A stretch of DNA of 64,000 bases, taken from positions 62,001 through 126,000 of the forward strand of contig NC_014319.1 in NCBI RefSeq assembly GCF_000196855.1, read 5' to 3'. The position numbers and the translations under genes are program-made. The notes under the pieces are model-generated. The model saw only the letters and a program-made list of their open reading frames with translations. It was not told the origin of the DNA and ran no database searches. This DNA comes from Leuconostoc gasicomitatum LMG 18811 (GTDB lineage: Bacteria > Bacillota > Bacilli > Lactobacillales > Lactobacillaceae). Below, piece after piece: positions 34,381-43,900 of the stretch. Position 1 is the stretch's first letter; every line of letters begins with the position of its first letter.

Positions 34381-35142
34381 TTATAATACGGTTGTTTTAC
34401 TAGGTTGTTCACCACGTAATGCGATGTAAAATTCGGCTTGAATAGCCAGTGTATAAGGTAAAGTAAATAAATTGGCGAGACCAAAAGTGAAAAAACCTAA
34501 GAAGTACCAGCCGATAAGACTGAGATACATCATGAATAATTGGCCTTTATAGTCGGTCATTAATTTTTGAGATTGCGCGATATAGTATTTGGTTGACTGA
34601 ATATCACGCCCAGCGCGTAGGTCATCACGATACAAATACAAAGCCTGTGAGTATGAAAAACTCTTGATGATCCCGGGTATGATGAACAGTAATGTCCACA
34701 ATAAGGTATAAACGGCACGTAGAAAAGCAATTTGGAATGCAGTACTAGTTAACAAGTTAAAACCAGCTTTAATTGGTGACTCAGGTGTTTTATCAGTTTC
34801 GTGCCAATCAATAAAGCCACTAACTGAACTTTCAGTAAAGAAATCACTGATGGCTGTCATCAATATGCCAATAACTATAACAATAATCAAAACAATGAGA
34901 CTCACAATTGTAATGGTAAGCCAATTGTCTTGGAAAAGGTGCCCCATATTGCTTGCTGTATCGGTTACTTTTTGTGTTGTTGGATTCAAATTTTGTGAAA
35001 AAGTGACATCACGAGAATTGTGATCCGACATCACACCGAATACAGTGAATATCATCGGTACTAATGATAGTAAAAATGCTGCCTTAAAGTGTGTTGTGAC
35101 ACGTGACCACGCGATTTTTTTAATTTGTCTGTTATTTAGCAT
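34381..35142 (-). CDS. DUF975-family integral membrane protein
   Basis: 253 residues with about five or six helices. LLFIIPGIIKSFSYSQALYL and the preceding SGFIDW segment are typical of DUF975. LAB members are membrane proteins of unknown job. Its stop lies next to the right arm of the terminator split by the IS, so normal termination may be lost. Confidence 0.8.
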   Translation of the reverse strand: MLNNRQIKKIAWSRVTTHFKAAFLLSLVPMIFTVFGVMSDHNSRDVTFSQNLNPTTQKVTDTASNMGHLFQDNWLTITIVSLIVLIIVIVIGILMTAISDFFTESSVSGFIDWHETDKTPESPIKAGFNLLTSTAFQIAFLRAVYTLLWTLLFIIPGIIKSFSYSQALYLYRDDLRAGRDIQSTKYYIAQSQKLMTDYKGQLFMMYLSLIGWYFLGFFTFGLANLFTLPYTLAIQAEFYIALRGEQPSKTTVL

Positions 35143-35387
35143 ATTGTTTGAATTACTCCCACTAATCGTAAAACCATGGTAACAAGAAAAAGTGACATTT
35201 GCAAGTTAAACCTGTTAATAGCAGGCAAAAATGAGTAACAACTAAAAGATCAGATTTAAGATCATATAGTGTTTAGTTGGTTTGAGTTTAGGAAACGGCG
35301 GTTATATTGATATAGAGGTGTGCCAAAGTTAAGATAGATATTACTGTGATTAGATGTTAGGTTGCTTAGGGTGAAACAATTTGTGCA

Positions 35388-35531
35388 ATGGATGGGCAAG
35401 GTGGCATGATATCATCAACGTTAAAGCGCTCAACCGCTATTATCTTACTTGAACATCATCGCTTGCTAAGCATTAATTTTTCTGGCGTTGAACGTGGTAG
35501 TTATGTCGAATTAACACCTATGAAAGATTGA
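35388..35531 (+). other. Small ORF or gene remnant
   Basis: 47 codons from an ATG without a ribosome site: MDGQGGMISSTLKRSTAIIL, then LEHHRLLSINFSGVERGSYV. The composition looks like real protein, and open frame also precedes the ATG for six codons. Possibly the end of a decayed gene. The rest of 35143-35580 shows nothing else. Confidence 0.35.
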
Positions 35532-35595
35532 GATGTTGCGAGAGAGTTAATTTTGATAAAAACTAGAGAAATTAACTCTAATTGATATTATCTGG

Positions 35596-35814
35596 TATAA
35601 TGAAAACATCATGAGTTGCTAAAAAGGCAGATGGGTGTGTCAAAGAAAGTTAGTGGTTGCTGTAAACTAACCCGCCGCTGTCTCGAGTTACACAACGAAA
35701 AAAATATGACGTATGCCGCGATAAGGCATTTTAAGTGGTAGGTCCGATGACTTACAATTTAGGTGGTACCACGGTTAAAACCGTCCTATATTAATTTATA
35801 GGGCGGTTTTTGCT
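35596..35814 (+). promoter_or_regulatory. T-box riboswitch of tyrS with promoter
   Basis: Extended -10 TGGTATAAT (ending 35601) starts a leader of about 210 nt. The T-box AGGTGGTACCACGG (35761-35774) is followed by the terminator AAAACCGTCC / GGGCGGTTTTT (35777-35812). A TAC in GAGTTACAC near 35686 is a plausible Tyr specifier codon. Uncharged tRNA-Tyr would stabilise the antiterminator and switch on tyrS. Confidence 0.9.
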
Positions 35815-35840
35815 ATCTATTGACCAATAAGGAGAAAAAC

Positions 35841-37088
35841 ATGAATTTTATAGAAGATCTTAAGTGGCGTGGGGCATTAAATCAAATCACAGATGAAAAG
35901 GGTTTACTGGATGCAATGGCAAGTGGCAAAATTGGGGCCTATGTTGGAACAGATCCAACGGCCGATTCATTGCATTTAGGTCATCTAATTCCATTTATGG
36001 TATTGAAGCGCTTTCAAAATGCTGGTGGTAAGGCAGTGATTATCATAGGTGGCGCGACAGGTGCGATTGGTGATCCGCGACCAACAACAGAACGTCAACT
36101 ACTCACGCAAGAACAACTGGTTGAAAACGAAAAGGGTATTACAGCACAGGTTACAAAACTTTTCGGTGATAATGATACACGCATTGTTAACAATAATGAC
36201 TGGCTAGGAAAGCTAACGCTAACAGATTTTCTGCGTGATTATGGTAAGCTATTCTCGATTAATGTCATGTTAAAAAAAGATGTTGTGGCTTCACGATTGG
36301 AAACAGGAATTTCTTTTACAGAATTCACTTATCAAGTACTGCAGGGCATTGATTTTCATGAGTTGTGGCGTCGAGAAGATGTGAAATTACAGATTGGTGG
36401 CTCTGACCAGTGGGGGAATATCACATCGGGTATTGATTTGATTCACTCACTTGAAGGTAATGCGGCAAAAGCCTTTGGTTTGACCATTCCTCTGATGACT
36501 GATTCAACAGGTAAAAAATTCGGAAAATCCGAAGGAAACGCAATCTGGTTGGATCCTGAAAAGACATCGCCTTATACATTCTATCAATTCTGGTTAAATC
36601 AAAACGATGCTGATGTCGTCAAATATTTGAAATATTTTACATTTTTGAACAGTGAAGAAATTGATGCATTAGCTAAAGCAATTGATACTAACCCCGGCGC
36701 ACGTGAAGCACAACGTCGTTTGGCACAAGAAGTCACCAAGTTTGTTCATGGTCAAGCAGCTGTTGATGACGCTGAACAATTATCAAAAGCACTGTTTAGT
36801 GGGGATGTTGCAACATTGTCAGCGGCACAAATTGCTGACGCTTTTGGTGGTGTTCCTAGTTTTGATATTACCGCTGAAAGCAAGAACATTATTGACTTTT
36901 TGGTTGATGGTGGTGTGGATCAGTCTAAGCGACAAGCACGTGAAGATGTCAATAATGGCGCAATTACAATTAATGGTGAAAAAGTAACAGATGTGGCTAC
37001 TGAAATTTCGCCATCAGCGCATTATGATGGCAAATTTGTTTTGGTACGTCGTGGCAAGAAGAGATATTTCTTAGGAAAAGTACAATAA
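35841..37088 (+). CDS. tyrS: Tyrosyl-tRNA synthetase
   Basis: 415 residues from ATG 35841 with AAGGAG upstream. Class I signatures: GTDPTADSLHLGHL (HIGH-like) and KFGKSEGN (KMSKS-like). YQVLQGIDF and the QIGGSDQWGNI motif bind tyrosine and ATP, and a C-terminal S4 domain (DGGVDQSKRQAREDVNNGAI) binds tRNA. Charges tRNA-Tyr in the cytosol. Controlled by the T-box ahead of it. Full length for bacterial TyrRS. Confidence 0.95.
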   Translation: MNFIEDLKWRGALNQITDEKGLLDAMASGKIGAYVGTDPTADSLHLGHLIPFMVLKRFQNAGGKAVIIIGGATGAIGDPRPTTERQLLTQEQLVENEKGITAQVTKLFGDNDTRIVNNNDWLGKLTLTDFLRDYGKLFSINVMLKKDVVASRLETGISFTEFTYQVLQGIDFHELWRREDVKLQIGGSDQWGNITSGIDLIHSLEGNAAKAFGLTIPLMTDSTGKKFGKSEGNAIWLDPEKTSPYTFYQFWLNQNDADVVKYLKYFTFLNSEEIDALAKAIDTNPGAREAQRRLAQEVTKFVHGQAAVDDAEQLSKALFSGDVATLSAAQIADAFGGVPSFDITAESKNIIDFLVDGGVDQSKRQAREDVNNGAITINGEKVTDVATEISPSAHYDGKFVLVRRGKKRYFLGKVQ

Positions 37089-37153
37089 TGAGAAGCAAGA
37101 TTTTAATTTAAAGTGTATGATAACGTTAGTGGCAGGATAAATAAAAGGAGCAT

Positions 37154-38146
37154 ATGATGAAAATTTTAATGTACAATAGTGTGGATAAAGAAGTACCATA
37201 CGTTAATGCCTGGGCTGCTAAGACAGGACATGAAGTCGTGACGTTATTTGAACCATTATCGGTGGCTAATGTTGATAGGGCACAAGAATTTGATGCTGTC
37301 ACGACACAACAAACAACTGATATGCCGGATCCTATCTATCAAAAACTTGCTAGTTATGGTATTAAGCAAATAGCCTTACGCCAAGTTGGGTATGACGTGT
37401 TTGATTTACCAGCTGCTTTTAGTAACCACATTCGTCTGTCAAATGTCGCTGCATACTCCCCCCGAGCGATTGCCGAATATACACTAACACAATTATTTAA
37501 TATCCTACGTAATAACAAAAAATTTGACCGCGCGATGGCAACGGGGGATTATACTTGGGCTGCAGGTGGTCAAGCAAGAGAAATTTATCAATTAACAGTT
37601 GCAGTGATTGGTGTTGGTCGTATTGGAACAGCATTTGCACAAATTTTGCATGCGTTGGGGGCCAAAGTGCTGGCTGTGGATCCTGTTTATCATGCCCAAA
37701 ATGAAGCATTCGTCGAATATACAACTTTGGATGATGCTTTATCACGTGCCAATGTGATTAGTTTTCATACGCCGTTAAATGCTGAAACGCAAGGATTGGC
37801 AGATCAAGCCTTTTTTGCGAAGGTTCAACCGGGCACGATTATGCTTAATATGGCCCGTGGTGGCATTGTCGATATGGCTGCTTTGGAAGCAGCTTTGCTA
37901 TCTGGGCAACTTTATGGTGCTGCATTTGATGTGACGCCAAATGAAAATGAATTTATGGATCAAAAACAGACAGTTACGGAATTACCGGAAAATATTCAGC
38001 GTCTGATTCAATTAGATAACTTTTACTTATCACCACATATTGCATTTTATACGAATACAGCTATCAAAAATATGGTTGAAATAGCGCTAGATGATGCTGT
38101 AATCATGGCAAATGGTGGGCACACTGAAAACGAAATTTTGAGGTGA
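37154..38146 (+). CDS. D-2-hydroxyacid dehydrogenase, D-LDH family
   Basis: 330 residues, the size of D-lactate dehydrogenase. NAD site VIGVGRIGTAF (about residue 150), catalytic Arg in LNMARGGIVD and His in YLSPHIAFYT. LRQVGYDVFD matches LRNVGTDNID of Leuconostoc D-LDH. It would reduce pyruvate or another 2-keto acid with NADH. Divergent in the middle from the canonical D-LDH, so it may be a paralogue with another substrate. A 3-hydroxyisobutyrate-dehydrogenase-like gene follows after 4 nt. Confidence 0.85.
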   Translation: MMKILMYNSVDKEVPYVNAWAAKTGHEVVTLFEPLSVANVDRAQEFDAVTTQQTTDMPDPIYQKLASYGIKQIALRQVGYDVFDLPAAFSNHIRLSNVAAYSPRAIAEYTLTQLFNILRNNKKFDRAMATGDYTWAAGGQAREIYQLTVAVIGVGRIGTAFAQILHALGAKVLAVDPVYHAQNEAFVEYTTLDDALSRANVISFHTPLNAETQGLADQAFFAKVQPGTIMLNMARGGIVDMAALEAALLSGQLYGAAFDVTPNENEFMDQKQTVTELPENIQRLIQLDNFYLSPHIAFYTNTAIKNMVEIALDDAVIMANGGHTENEILR

Positions 38147-38150
38147 CAAA

Positions 38151-39014
38151 ATGAATATTGGTTTTATTGGAACTGGTGTCATGGGAACAGGCATTGTCAA
38201 TAATTTATTACATGCTGGTCATCAAGTGACTGTTTATAATCGTACACAATCCAAGGCCGCTAATGTTATTTCTCATGGTGCTGTTTGGGCTGATACGCCA
38301 GCAAATGTTGCGCGAGTTTCAGAGATTACATTTACGATGGTTGGTTATCCAAAAGATGTTGAAGATGTTTGGATGCGAGAAGATGGTATTTTTGCTGGTG
38401 CTAAAACTGGTGCTATTTTAGTTGATATGACAACGTCCACGCCAAAATTAGCCGAAAAATTGGCTAAAAAGGGTGAGGAACTTGGCGTTCAAGTGATAGA
38501 TGCGCCCGTTTCTGGTGGCGATACAGGTGCTAAAAATGGCACTTTATCCATCATGGTTGGTGGATCATCAACAACTTTTGATCAAGTTTTACCAATATTC
38601 AAAGACATTGGGCAGCAAATTGTGTTAGCAGGGTCGGCTGGCAAAGGGCAACACATGAAAATGAGTAATAATATTGGGGTTGCCGCGACAGTCATTACAA
38701 TGGCAGAATCAATGGTTTACGCAAAAGCAGCTGGGTTGAACATGACGGATGCTTATAATGTGTGGCGTAGTGGTGCAGCAGGTTCATGGTCAGTCACAAA
38801 TTATATGCCACGTGTGATGTCAGGTGATTTTTCTGCCGGATTTTATGTTAAACATTTGTTAAAAGACCTTAGAATCGCGCTTGATTCAGCAGCTGATATG
38901 CAACTTGATTTGCCCAGCGCACAGTTGGCAGAGCAACTTTTTGCTAAGTTAAGTCAAACACATGGAGATGAAGGCGTGCAAGCCATTGTTAAGTTGTGGT
39001 CAGAATTTCAGTAG
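38151..39014 (+). CDS. Beta-hydroxyacid (3-hydroxyisobutyrate-type) dehydrogenase
   Basis: 287 residues. GFIGTGVMGTGI nucleotide site, substrate motif DAPVSGGDTGAKNG and catalytic Lys in GKGQHMKMSNN match the HIBADH/tartronate semialdehyde reductase family. Cotranscribed with the D-2-hydroxyacid dehydrogenase (GAGGTG ribosome site within that gene's end). It probably reduces a semialdehyde or similar small acid. Specificity unknown. Confidence 0.85.
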   Translation: MNIGFIGTGVMGTGIVNNLLHAGHQVTVYNRTQSKAANVISHGAVWADTPANVARVSEITFTMVGYPKDVEDVWMREDGIFAGAKTGAILVDMTTSTPKLAEKLAKKGEELGVQVIDAPVSGGDTGAKNGTLSIMVGGSSTTFDQVLPIFKDIGQQIVLAGSAGKGQHMKMSNNIGVAATVITMAESMVYAKAAGLNMTDAYNVWRSGAAGSWSVTNYMPRVMSGDFSAGFYVKHLLKDLRIALDSAADMQLDLPSAQLAEQLFAKLSQTHGDEGVQAIVKLWSEFQ

Positions 39015-39025
39015 GACTTGATGGT

Positions 39026-39041
39026 GTTTCACGTGAAACAA
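39026..39041. promoter_or_regulatory. parS centromere site
   Basis: TGTTTCACGTGAAACA, a perfect 16-bp palindrome identical to the ParB/Spo0J binding consensus. It lies in the 61-bp gap between two genes. parS sites cluster around the chromosomal origin, so the window is probably origin-proximal. Established knowledge of ParB; position effect is inference. Confidence 0.9.
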
Positions 39042-39075
39042 ACGTCATTGTCATTGAAAATATTGGTGAAAACTA

Positions 39076-39558
39076 ATGAAACAATGGTTCGAAGATCGTA
39101 TTGGATCGGCTATCAATGGTAGTAATCCAATGGTTATGGCAGAATTAGAGGGCGGTTACGCAGTTTTTGGCGATGTACAATTTTTACCTGGTTATTCTGT
39201 TCTACTACCAAAACGCCATGTGTCATCTTTAAATGAGTTAAATATAGATGAAAGACAGTCGTTTTTACGAGATATGAGTATCTTGGGTGATGCGATATTG
39301 GACGTGTGTCATGCTGACAGAATTAACTATGATATATTAGGGAATACAGATAATTTTCTTCACGCCCATGTCTTTCCAAGATATGCAACAGAAAAACGAG
39401 AAAGATTGGAAAAGCCGGTCTGGTTATACAGTTCTGATCATTGGACTGATGTACAATATCGCTATGATCCAATGAAACATGATACATTAAGAAAGAGAAT
39501 AACCGAATATCTTACTAATGATTGTCAAAAAAATCATATTGAACATATAATTTTTTGA
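39076..39558 (+). CDS. HIT-family nucleotide hydrolase-like protein
   Basis: 160 residues. The histidine-triad region reads FLHAHVFPRY, with the first two His of HxHxH kept and the third position changed. GYSVLLPKRHVSSLNELNID is the usual HIT second strand. Such proteins hydrolyse dinucleoside polyphosphates or nucleoside phosphoramidates. The changed triad suggests a divergent HIT/Ap4A-type activity. Starts 34 nt after parS. Confidence 0.8.
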   Translation: MKQWFEDRIGSAINGSNPMVMAELEGGYAVFGDVQFLPGYSVLLPKRHVSSLNELNIDERQSFLRDMSILGDAILDVCHADRINYDILGNTDNFLHAHVFPRYATEKRERLEKPVWLYSSDHWTDVQYRYDPMKHDTLRKRITEYLTNDCQKNHIEHIIF

Positions 39559-39611
39559 CAATCGTTTTTTGTATAAAAATTAAGTATATGAAGTTAATAA
39601 AGGAAGTTTAA

Positions 39612-40817
39612 ATGACAGAAATAAAGCAGCGAACAACGGCCGAATATCAGGTCAACCATTTTAAAGTGCGATTAGTTATTTATTTAAGCTATATCGTACA
39701 AGGTTTTGCGTTAATCATCTTAGCACAGACTGTCCAGCAATTGAGTACATTGTGGCAGAGTTCTATTGCCAGTACAACTGCTGTTGTGTCGTCAATTGGT
39801 ATTGGAAAACTCATCGCTTATCCTATCTTAGGAGAACTATCAGATCATTTAGATCGAAAAAAACTGCTTAGTATCGCAGCGATCACGTATATTTTGTTTT
39901 TTACATTATTACCATTAACACATACTATTTTTTTGGCGGTTATTGTGACAACTTTGGCAGGATTAGCGAATGCAGCCTTAGATGCAGTTGCATATCCAAC
40001 ATTATTAGAGATTAATCACGGTAAATCGAGTGGTAATGTCTTAATAAAAGCTATGATTTCATTGGGTGAAGGTTTGCTGCCTATCATATTAGTGACACTC
40101 ATTAATCAAAAGATTTGGTTTGGTTGGTTATACTGGTTAGCAACAGCTATTTTGATTGTGAATCTGAGTACCATGTTGTCTATTAAATCTGAAAAATTTT
40201 ATACCTTAAAGAATCAGACAACGTCAAAAGTCATTAAAAATAAAGTTAAATGGCAGTGGGACATCACAAAAATACTTTTCTTAATTTATGGTTTTAGTTC
40301 GATGTGGTTGATGCTTCATTTTACGCAGTGGGTCACGCGATACTTTCATGTTGTGCAGTCTTTTACAACGGTTAATTCACATTTGCTAATGACTTTTTAT
40401 AGTATTGGGTCGTTAGTTGGTGTGGGATTGTTATTTTTAATTACTAATCAAAAGTGGATACGCGAAGCCAGGTTACTTGTCCTAACGGCTATTGGAACAA
40501 TAGTGGGATTGGCTGTGATCGTTTCAAGCCAAGAGATGCGTCTTGCTAGTTTGGGTTGTTTTATTTTTGGTATTTCTGCGGCTGGGGGGTCATTACAATT
40601 AGGATTGAGCCAATTAATTGCACACAATTCGAAATTTTCCGGTCGATTAACAGGCCTTTATTTTTTCTTTGGTAGTGTGGCATTTTTTTTAATGCCAATC
40701 GTGACTGGGTTATTTGCGACGAAACACTTAGCAAACATGATGACGAGTCTATTCATTATTGCTGGTTTGAATTTAATTATCGTCGTATTCAATGTGTTCC
40801 ACGAACGTAACAGATGA
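39612..40817 (+). CDS. MFS transporter
   Basis: 401 residues, 12 helices. ELSDHLDRKKLLSIAAITYI is the cytosolic loop A motif between helices 2 and 3. AAGGA before ATG. Substrate unknown. Begins 53 nt after the HIT gene and ends before a terminator. Confidence 0.8.
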   Translation: MTEIKQRTTAEYQVNHFKVRLVIYLSYIVQGFALIILAQTVQQLSTLWQSSIASTTAVVSSIGIGKLIAYPILGELSDHLDRKKLLSIAAITYILFFTLLPLTHTIFLAVIVTTLAGLANAALDAVAYPTLLEINHGKSSGNVLIKAMISLGEGLLPIILVTLINQKIWFGWLYWLATAILIVNLSTMLSIKSEKFYTLKNQTTSKVIKNKVKWQWDITKILFLIYGFSSMWLMLHFTQWVTRYFHVVQSFTTVNSHLLMTFYSIGSLVGVGLLFLITNQKWIREARLLVLTAIGTIVGLAVIVSSQEMRLASLGCFIFGISAAGGSLQLGLSQLIAHNSKFSGRLTGLYFFFGSVAFFLMPIVTGLFATKHLANMMTSLFIIAGLNLIIVVFNVFHERNR

Positions 40818-40841
40818 TTTAGTTTGTTTGATTCAATAAAT

Positions 40842-40884
40842 AAAACCCGATAACTCTCACATAATATGAAAGTCATCGGGTTTT
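40842..40884. terminator. Terminator after the MFS gene
   Basis: AAAACCCGAT and ATCGGGTTTT flank an inner imperfect stem (ACTCTCA / TGAAAGT), with A and T tracts on both sides. Confidence 0.85.
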
Positions 40885-41050
40885 ATAATGTTAGAACTGT
40901 GAATAGAAATCATAGAATAAATGGCTCTTATTGGTTACTAAACACCTGTTTTGCCACGATTAACCATTCGCCTCTGACATGAGAAGAATAACTGCCAATC
41001 GTTTTATAAAATAGACAAAATTTAATGTTGTCTAAACTAACATATCATGA

Positions 41051-41533
41051 TTATCCGCGAGTAAATGGGCCCTTTGGTGCAATTAATTCAAGATTTGTGC
41101 CATCCGGATCAGTGAAATAAGCGACGCCGGTACCCAATCCATTTTTCAATCCATCTTGTTCTTCAAAAAAGATGGGTTTACCGTCGGGATGGATACCAAT
41201 GGCTTTTAAGCGAGCAACCGCAGCATCGATATCATCAACTTCAAAACACATATGCATGGCACTGATTTGTTCATTTGAATAATGCGCTTGGCTTGGTTTT
41301 GGTTCAACGTATTCTAGAATATCAATGTTGACATTACCTAAATGAAGATTGGCAAATTTAATTAATGTATTTTCCAAGCCTTGTGTCTCTGCCATCCGTT
41401 TGCCGCTAATTTCATCTTTATTGGCTATCTTTCTCCCCGTTAATGCCTCATAAAATATGATTGAATTTTCTAAATTACTAACAGTGATACCAATGTGATT
41501 TATGATTGAAAAACCTGTATCTGGTTCTGTCAT
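41051..41533 (-). CDS. VOC/glyoxalase-family protein
   Basis: 160 residues from ATG 41533, with AAGGAG 7 nt upstream. The frame extends further upstream into an unrelated aldo/keto reductase remnant. FSIINHIGITVSNLENSIIF and VAYFTDPDGTNLELIAPKGP are the paired VOC strands, with His and Glu as likely metal ligands. It could be a lactoylglutathione lyase-like or ring-cleavage-type enzyme. Divergent from an HxlR regulator that may control it. Confidence 0.8.
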   Translation of the reverse strand: MTEPDTGFSIINHIGITVSNLENSIIFYEALTGRKIANKDEISGKRMAETQGLENTLIKFANLHLGNVNIDILEYVEPKPSQAHYSNEQISAMHMCFEVDDIDAAVARLKAIGIHPDGKPIFFEEQDGLKNGLGTGVAYFTDPDGTNLELIAPKGPFTRG

Positions 41534-41773
41534 GTTGAATTCTCCTTTTATATACAAATCCTCTAAAGCGTGCCATGCATGTTCAAATGCGTCATTACCC
41601 GGCCACTGAATCAGGGATAGCTCTAAATAATCTAATTTTAAATTTTGAAGACTGTGGTTGAAAGCGAGGATTCTACCAAACTTTTGAAGTAATAAAAATA
41701 TCATCGCGATTTAAGCCGACACCTGGTATTTTTTCCCGTTGTTAAGTAGCACAGTATCTGTTAATGAAATCAT
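41534..41773 (-). pseudogene. Aldo/keto reductase, internally deleted remnant
   Basis: Starts MISLTDTVLLNNGKK, the usual AKR N-terminus. A stop follows, then LNRDDIFITSKVW and a stop. In another frame HSLQNLKLDYLELSLIQWPG and HALEDLYIKGE follow (the AKR LDYxDLYLIHWP core), running in frame into the VOC gene. At least two indels and a large deletion. The VOC gene keeps its own ribosome site. Confidence 0.8.
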
Positions 41774-41903
41774 CTCATTCCTGTTTCCTATTCCTCGTGT
41801 ATATAGTTTATAATGTAAAAGTACTTATGTATAGTACATACTTTTTTGTACCATACATACTTAAATGTTATTTTTAGATATAGCAAGAGAAAGGCGACAA
41901 AAA

Positions 41904-42260
41904 TTGGCAGACAAAATTTATAATATCGGTGTAGAAGCGACCATGGCAGTGATTGGTGGTAAGTGGAAACCGATTATACTTTGTAATTTACGTCATTCTG
42001 CGTTACGACCAAGTGAATTGCGTAGAAAAATCCCACGCATAAGTCAAAAAATGCTGACACAACAACTTCGCGAATTGGAAGAGGCTGACATTGTAGATCG
42101 AAAGTCATATAATCAAGTACCTCCGAAAGTAGAATACGCATTAAGTGAATACGGAGAGACACTGGGAGAATTACTTGATGGCTTGTGTGCCTGGGGCGAA
42201 ATGCATGTGAACACTTTAAAAGTTAAAGGCGAGCATGTTGTTTTGCTAAATGAGGCATGA
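41904..42260 (+). CDS. HxlR-family regulator
   Basis: 118 residues from TTG 41904, supported by an AAAGGCG site; ATG 41865 has none. IYNIGVEATMAVIGGKWKPI, ISQKMLTQQLRELEEADIVD and VEYALSEYGETLGELLDGLC give the HxlR winged helix. Upstream repeats TACTTATGTATAGTACATAC and CCATACATAC (41820-41860) are likely operators shared with the divergent AKR/VOC genes. Confidence 0.85.
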   Translation: MADKIYNIGVEATMAVIGGKWKPIILCNLRHSALRPSELRRKIPRISQKMLTQQLRELEEADIVDRKSYNQVPPKVEYALSEYGETLGELLDGLCAWGEMHVNTLKVKGEHVVLLNEA

Positions 42261-42287
42261 TAAATGTGAGACGAAAGAATAATCATA

Positions 42288-43145
42288 ATGCTGACAAAAT
42301 ATAAGAAAATTTTTATACTAGCAGTACTTGTATTGCTCATTTTTTTAATAGGCTATGCTCATACTAACAAAAGGGTGACTCAATCAGTTGAAAATGTCAC
42401 TAAAAGTACGATTGTCCCCACGTTTTTTTTGCATGGATATGGTAGCAGCTATAAAGCTGAGCAACATATGACTCACTATTTGGTTGAGCAAGGAGACTCG
42501 AATACTATTATTCGGGCCAATGTCTCGAAAAGTGGGGCAGTAAAATTAAGTGGTGTGATTGACAAAAAAGCAAAGCATCCTTTGGTTGAAGTTAACTATG
42601 AAAACAATAAAAACACGAATTATCATCAAGATGGGCAATGGCTTAAAAATGTGATTGTTGCTTTGCAAAAGCAGTATAAAATTAAGGAATTTAATGCTGT
42701 TGGTCATTCTATGGGCAATATGTCGATTGTCTTTTATTTATTAGATCATTCGAGTGATAGTAAATTACCTAAACTAGCGAAGCAAGTTGATATTGCCGGT
42801 CATTTCAATGGCATTTTAGGAATGGATGATCAAGCGAATCAAATGGTACTAAATAGTCAAGGCAAGCCACAAAAAATGAATGCGAATTATAAAGCATTAC
42901 TGAAATTAAGAACTATTTATCCTAAAAATCAAGTGAAAGTTTTAAATATTTATGGCGATAGAGATGATGGTAGTCATTCTGATGGCTCAGTCAGTAATAC
43001 GTCCTCACAATCATTACGCTACTTGATTTCTGATCGTACGAAGTCCTATAAAGAGTTAAAAATAACCGGAAAAGATGCACAACACAGCAAGTTACATGAG
43101 AACAAGGTAGTTGATCAGGCACTGAACACTTTCCTTTTTGAATAG
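42288..43145 (+). CDS. DUF915-type alpha/beta hydrolase, membrane-anchored
   Basis: 285 residues. N-terminal anchor helix (about 7-22), then the oxyanion strand TFFLHGYGSS, nucleophile elbow VGHSMGN (Ser), Asp in IYGDRDDGSHSDG and a late His in KDAQHSKLHE. It matches LAB cell-surface DUF915 hydrolases that act outside the membrane on unknown esters. No classic AGGAG is visible before the ATG. Confidence 0.85.
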   Translation: MLTKYKKIFILAVLVLLIFLIGYAHTNKRVTQSVENVTKSTIVPTFFLHGYGSSYKAEQHMTHYLVEQGDSNTIIRANVSKSGAVKLSGVIDKKAKHPLVEVNYENNKNTNYHQDGQWLKNVIVALQKQYKIKEFNAVGHSMGNMSIVFYLLDHSSDSKLPKLAKQVDIAGHFNGILGMDDQANQMVLNSQGKPQKMNANYKALLKLRTIYPKNQVKVLNIYGDRDDGSHSDGSVSNTSSQSLRYLISDRTKSYKELKITGKDAQHSKLHENKVVDQALNTFLFE

Positions 43146-43322
43146 TTAGAAATATAAAAAGACTGAATTTTGATGTTCATTAGGATAGGTTAGATGTGTA
43201 TGAATACATGCAAAGGTTAGAGTCATTTTCAGAGGAATTATAACGCTCGGACGATTAGTGCTTTAGCTGATTACGCAAGAGATCATTTTAGAAACTATGA
43301 TGATTGAAAGGATAGTTTAAAA

Positions 43323-43811
43323 ATGATAAACACTAGAATTAAGATGTTAAGTGTTGTCGGGTTCTTCCTGATTGGCGCTTTTTTTAATACACAATTTCAA
43401 AAATCTCAAATAAAACAAGCGACTGCCTCAGTTGCTAAATTGTCAGCAACACAGTCTCTTACTACTATTAGTGGCACATTAACTAAAGTGATTGATAATG
43501 ACAATAAAATGCCAGATGATAGCCTGCCAAAAGATACTGTTAATGCATTGTTTAATGCAGGCTATGTGTCAGACAAACAAGTATTATCAAAAGTGGCTAA
43601 TGATAAAGTCAGAAAGTTTGTTAAACAGTTTTTAGGGCAATTAGAGAGTGATCCAGCACAAGCTAAAAAATGGCATGTATCGGATAATCAACTGCAAGTT
43701 AGCCAACAAAAAGACAGCCTATTATTCTTTGGTGCCTTAAAGGCAACTAATGGCAGTCGCACAGTTAATTATCAATTATTGGGACAATTAATGCAAAGGG
43801 TAATGAGTTGA
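43323..43811 (+). CDS. Extracytoplasmic protein of a conjugation-like module
   Basis: 162 residues with a signal-anchor (about 8-25), then a soluble Ser/Thr/Gln-rich domain without motifs I recognise. It precedes a broken small gene and a broken tail-lysozyme-like gene. This gene order is reminiscent of cell-wall-side components of Gram-positive conjugation modules. Function inferred from context only. Confidence 0.45.
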   Translation: MINTRIKMLSVVGFFLIGAFFNTQFQKSQIKQATASVAKLSATQSLTTISGTLTKVIDNDNKMPDDSLPKDTVNALFNAGYVSDKQVLSKVANDKVRKFVKQFLGQLESDPAQAKKWHVSDNQLQVSQQKDSLLFFGALKATNGSRTVNYQLLGQLMQRVMS

Positions 43812-43900
43812 TCTCATTGACTTTAGGCAATCTCACAAAGGGGGATCAATAATGACACGTAAAACACAAACAAGCCACTGCAAAAAGGAGTCATCAAAAA

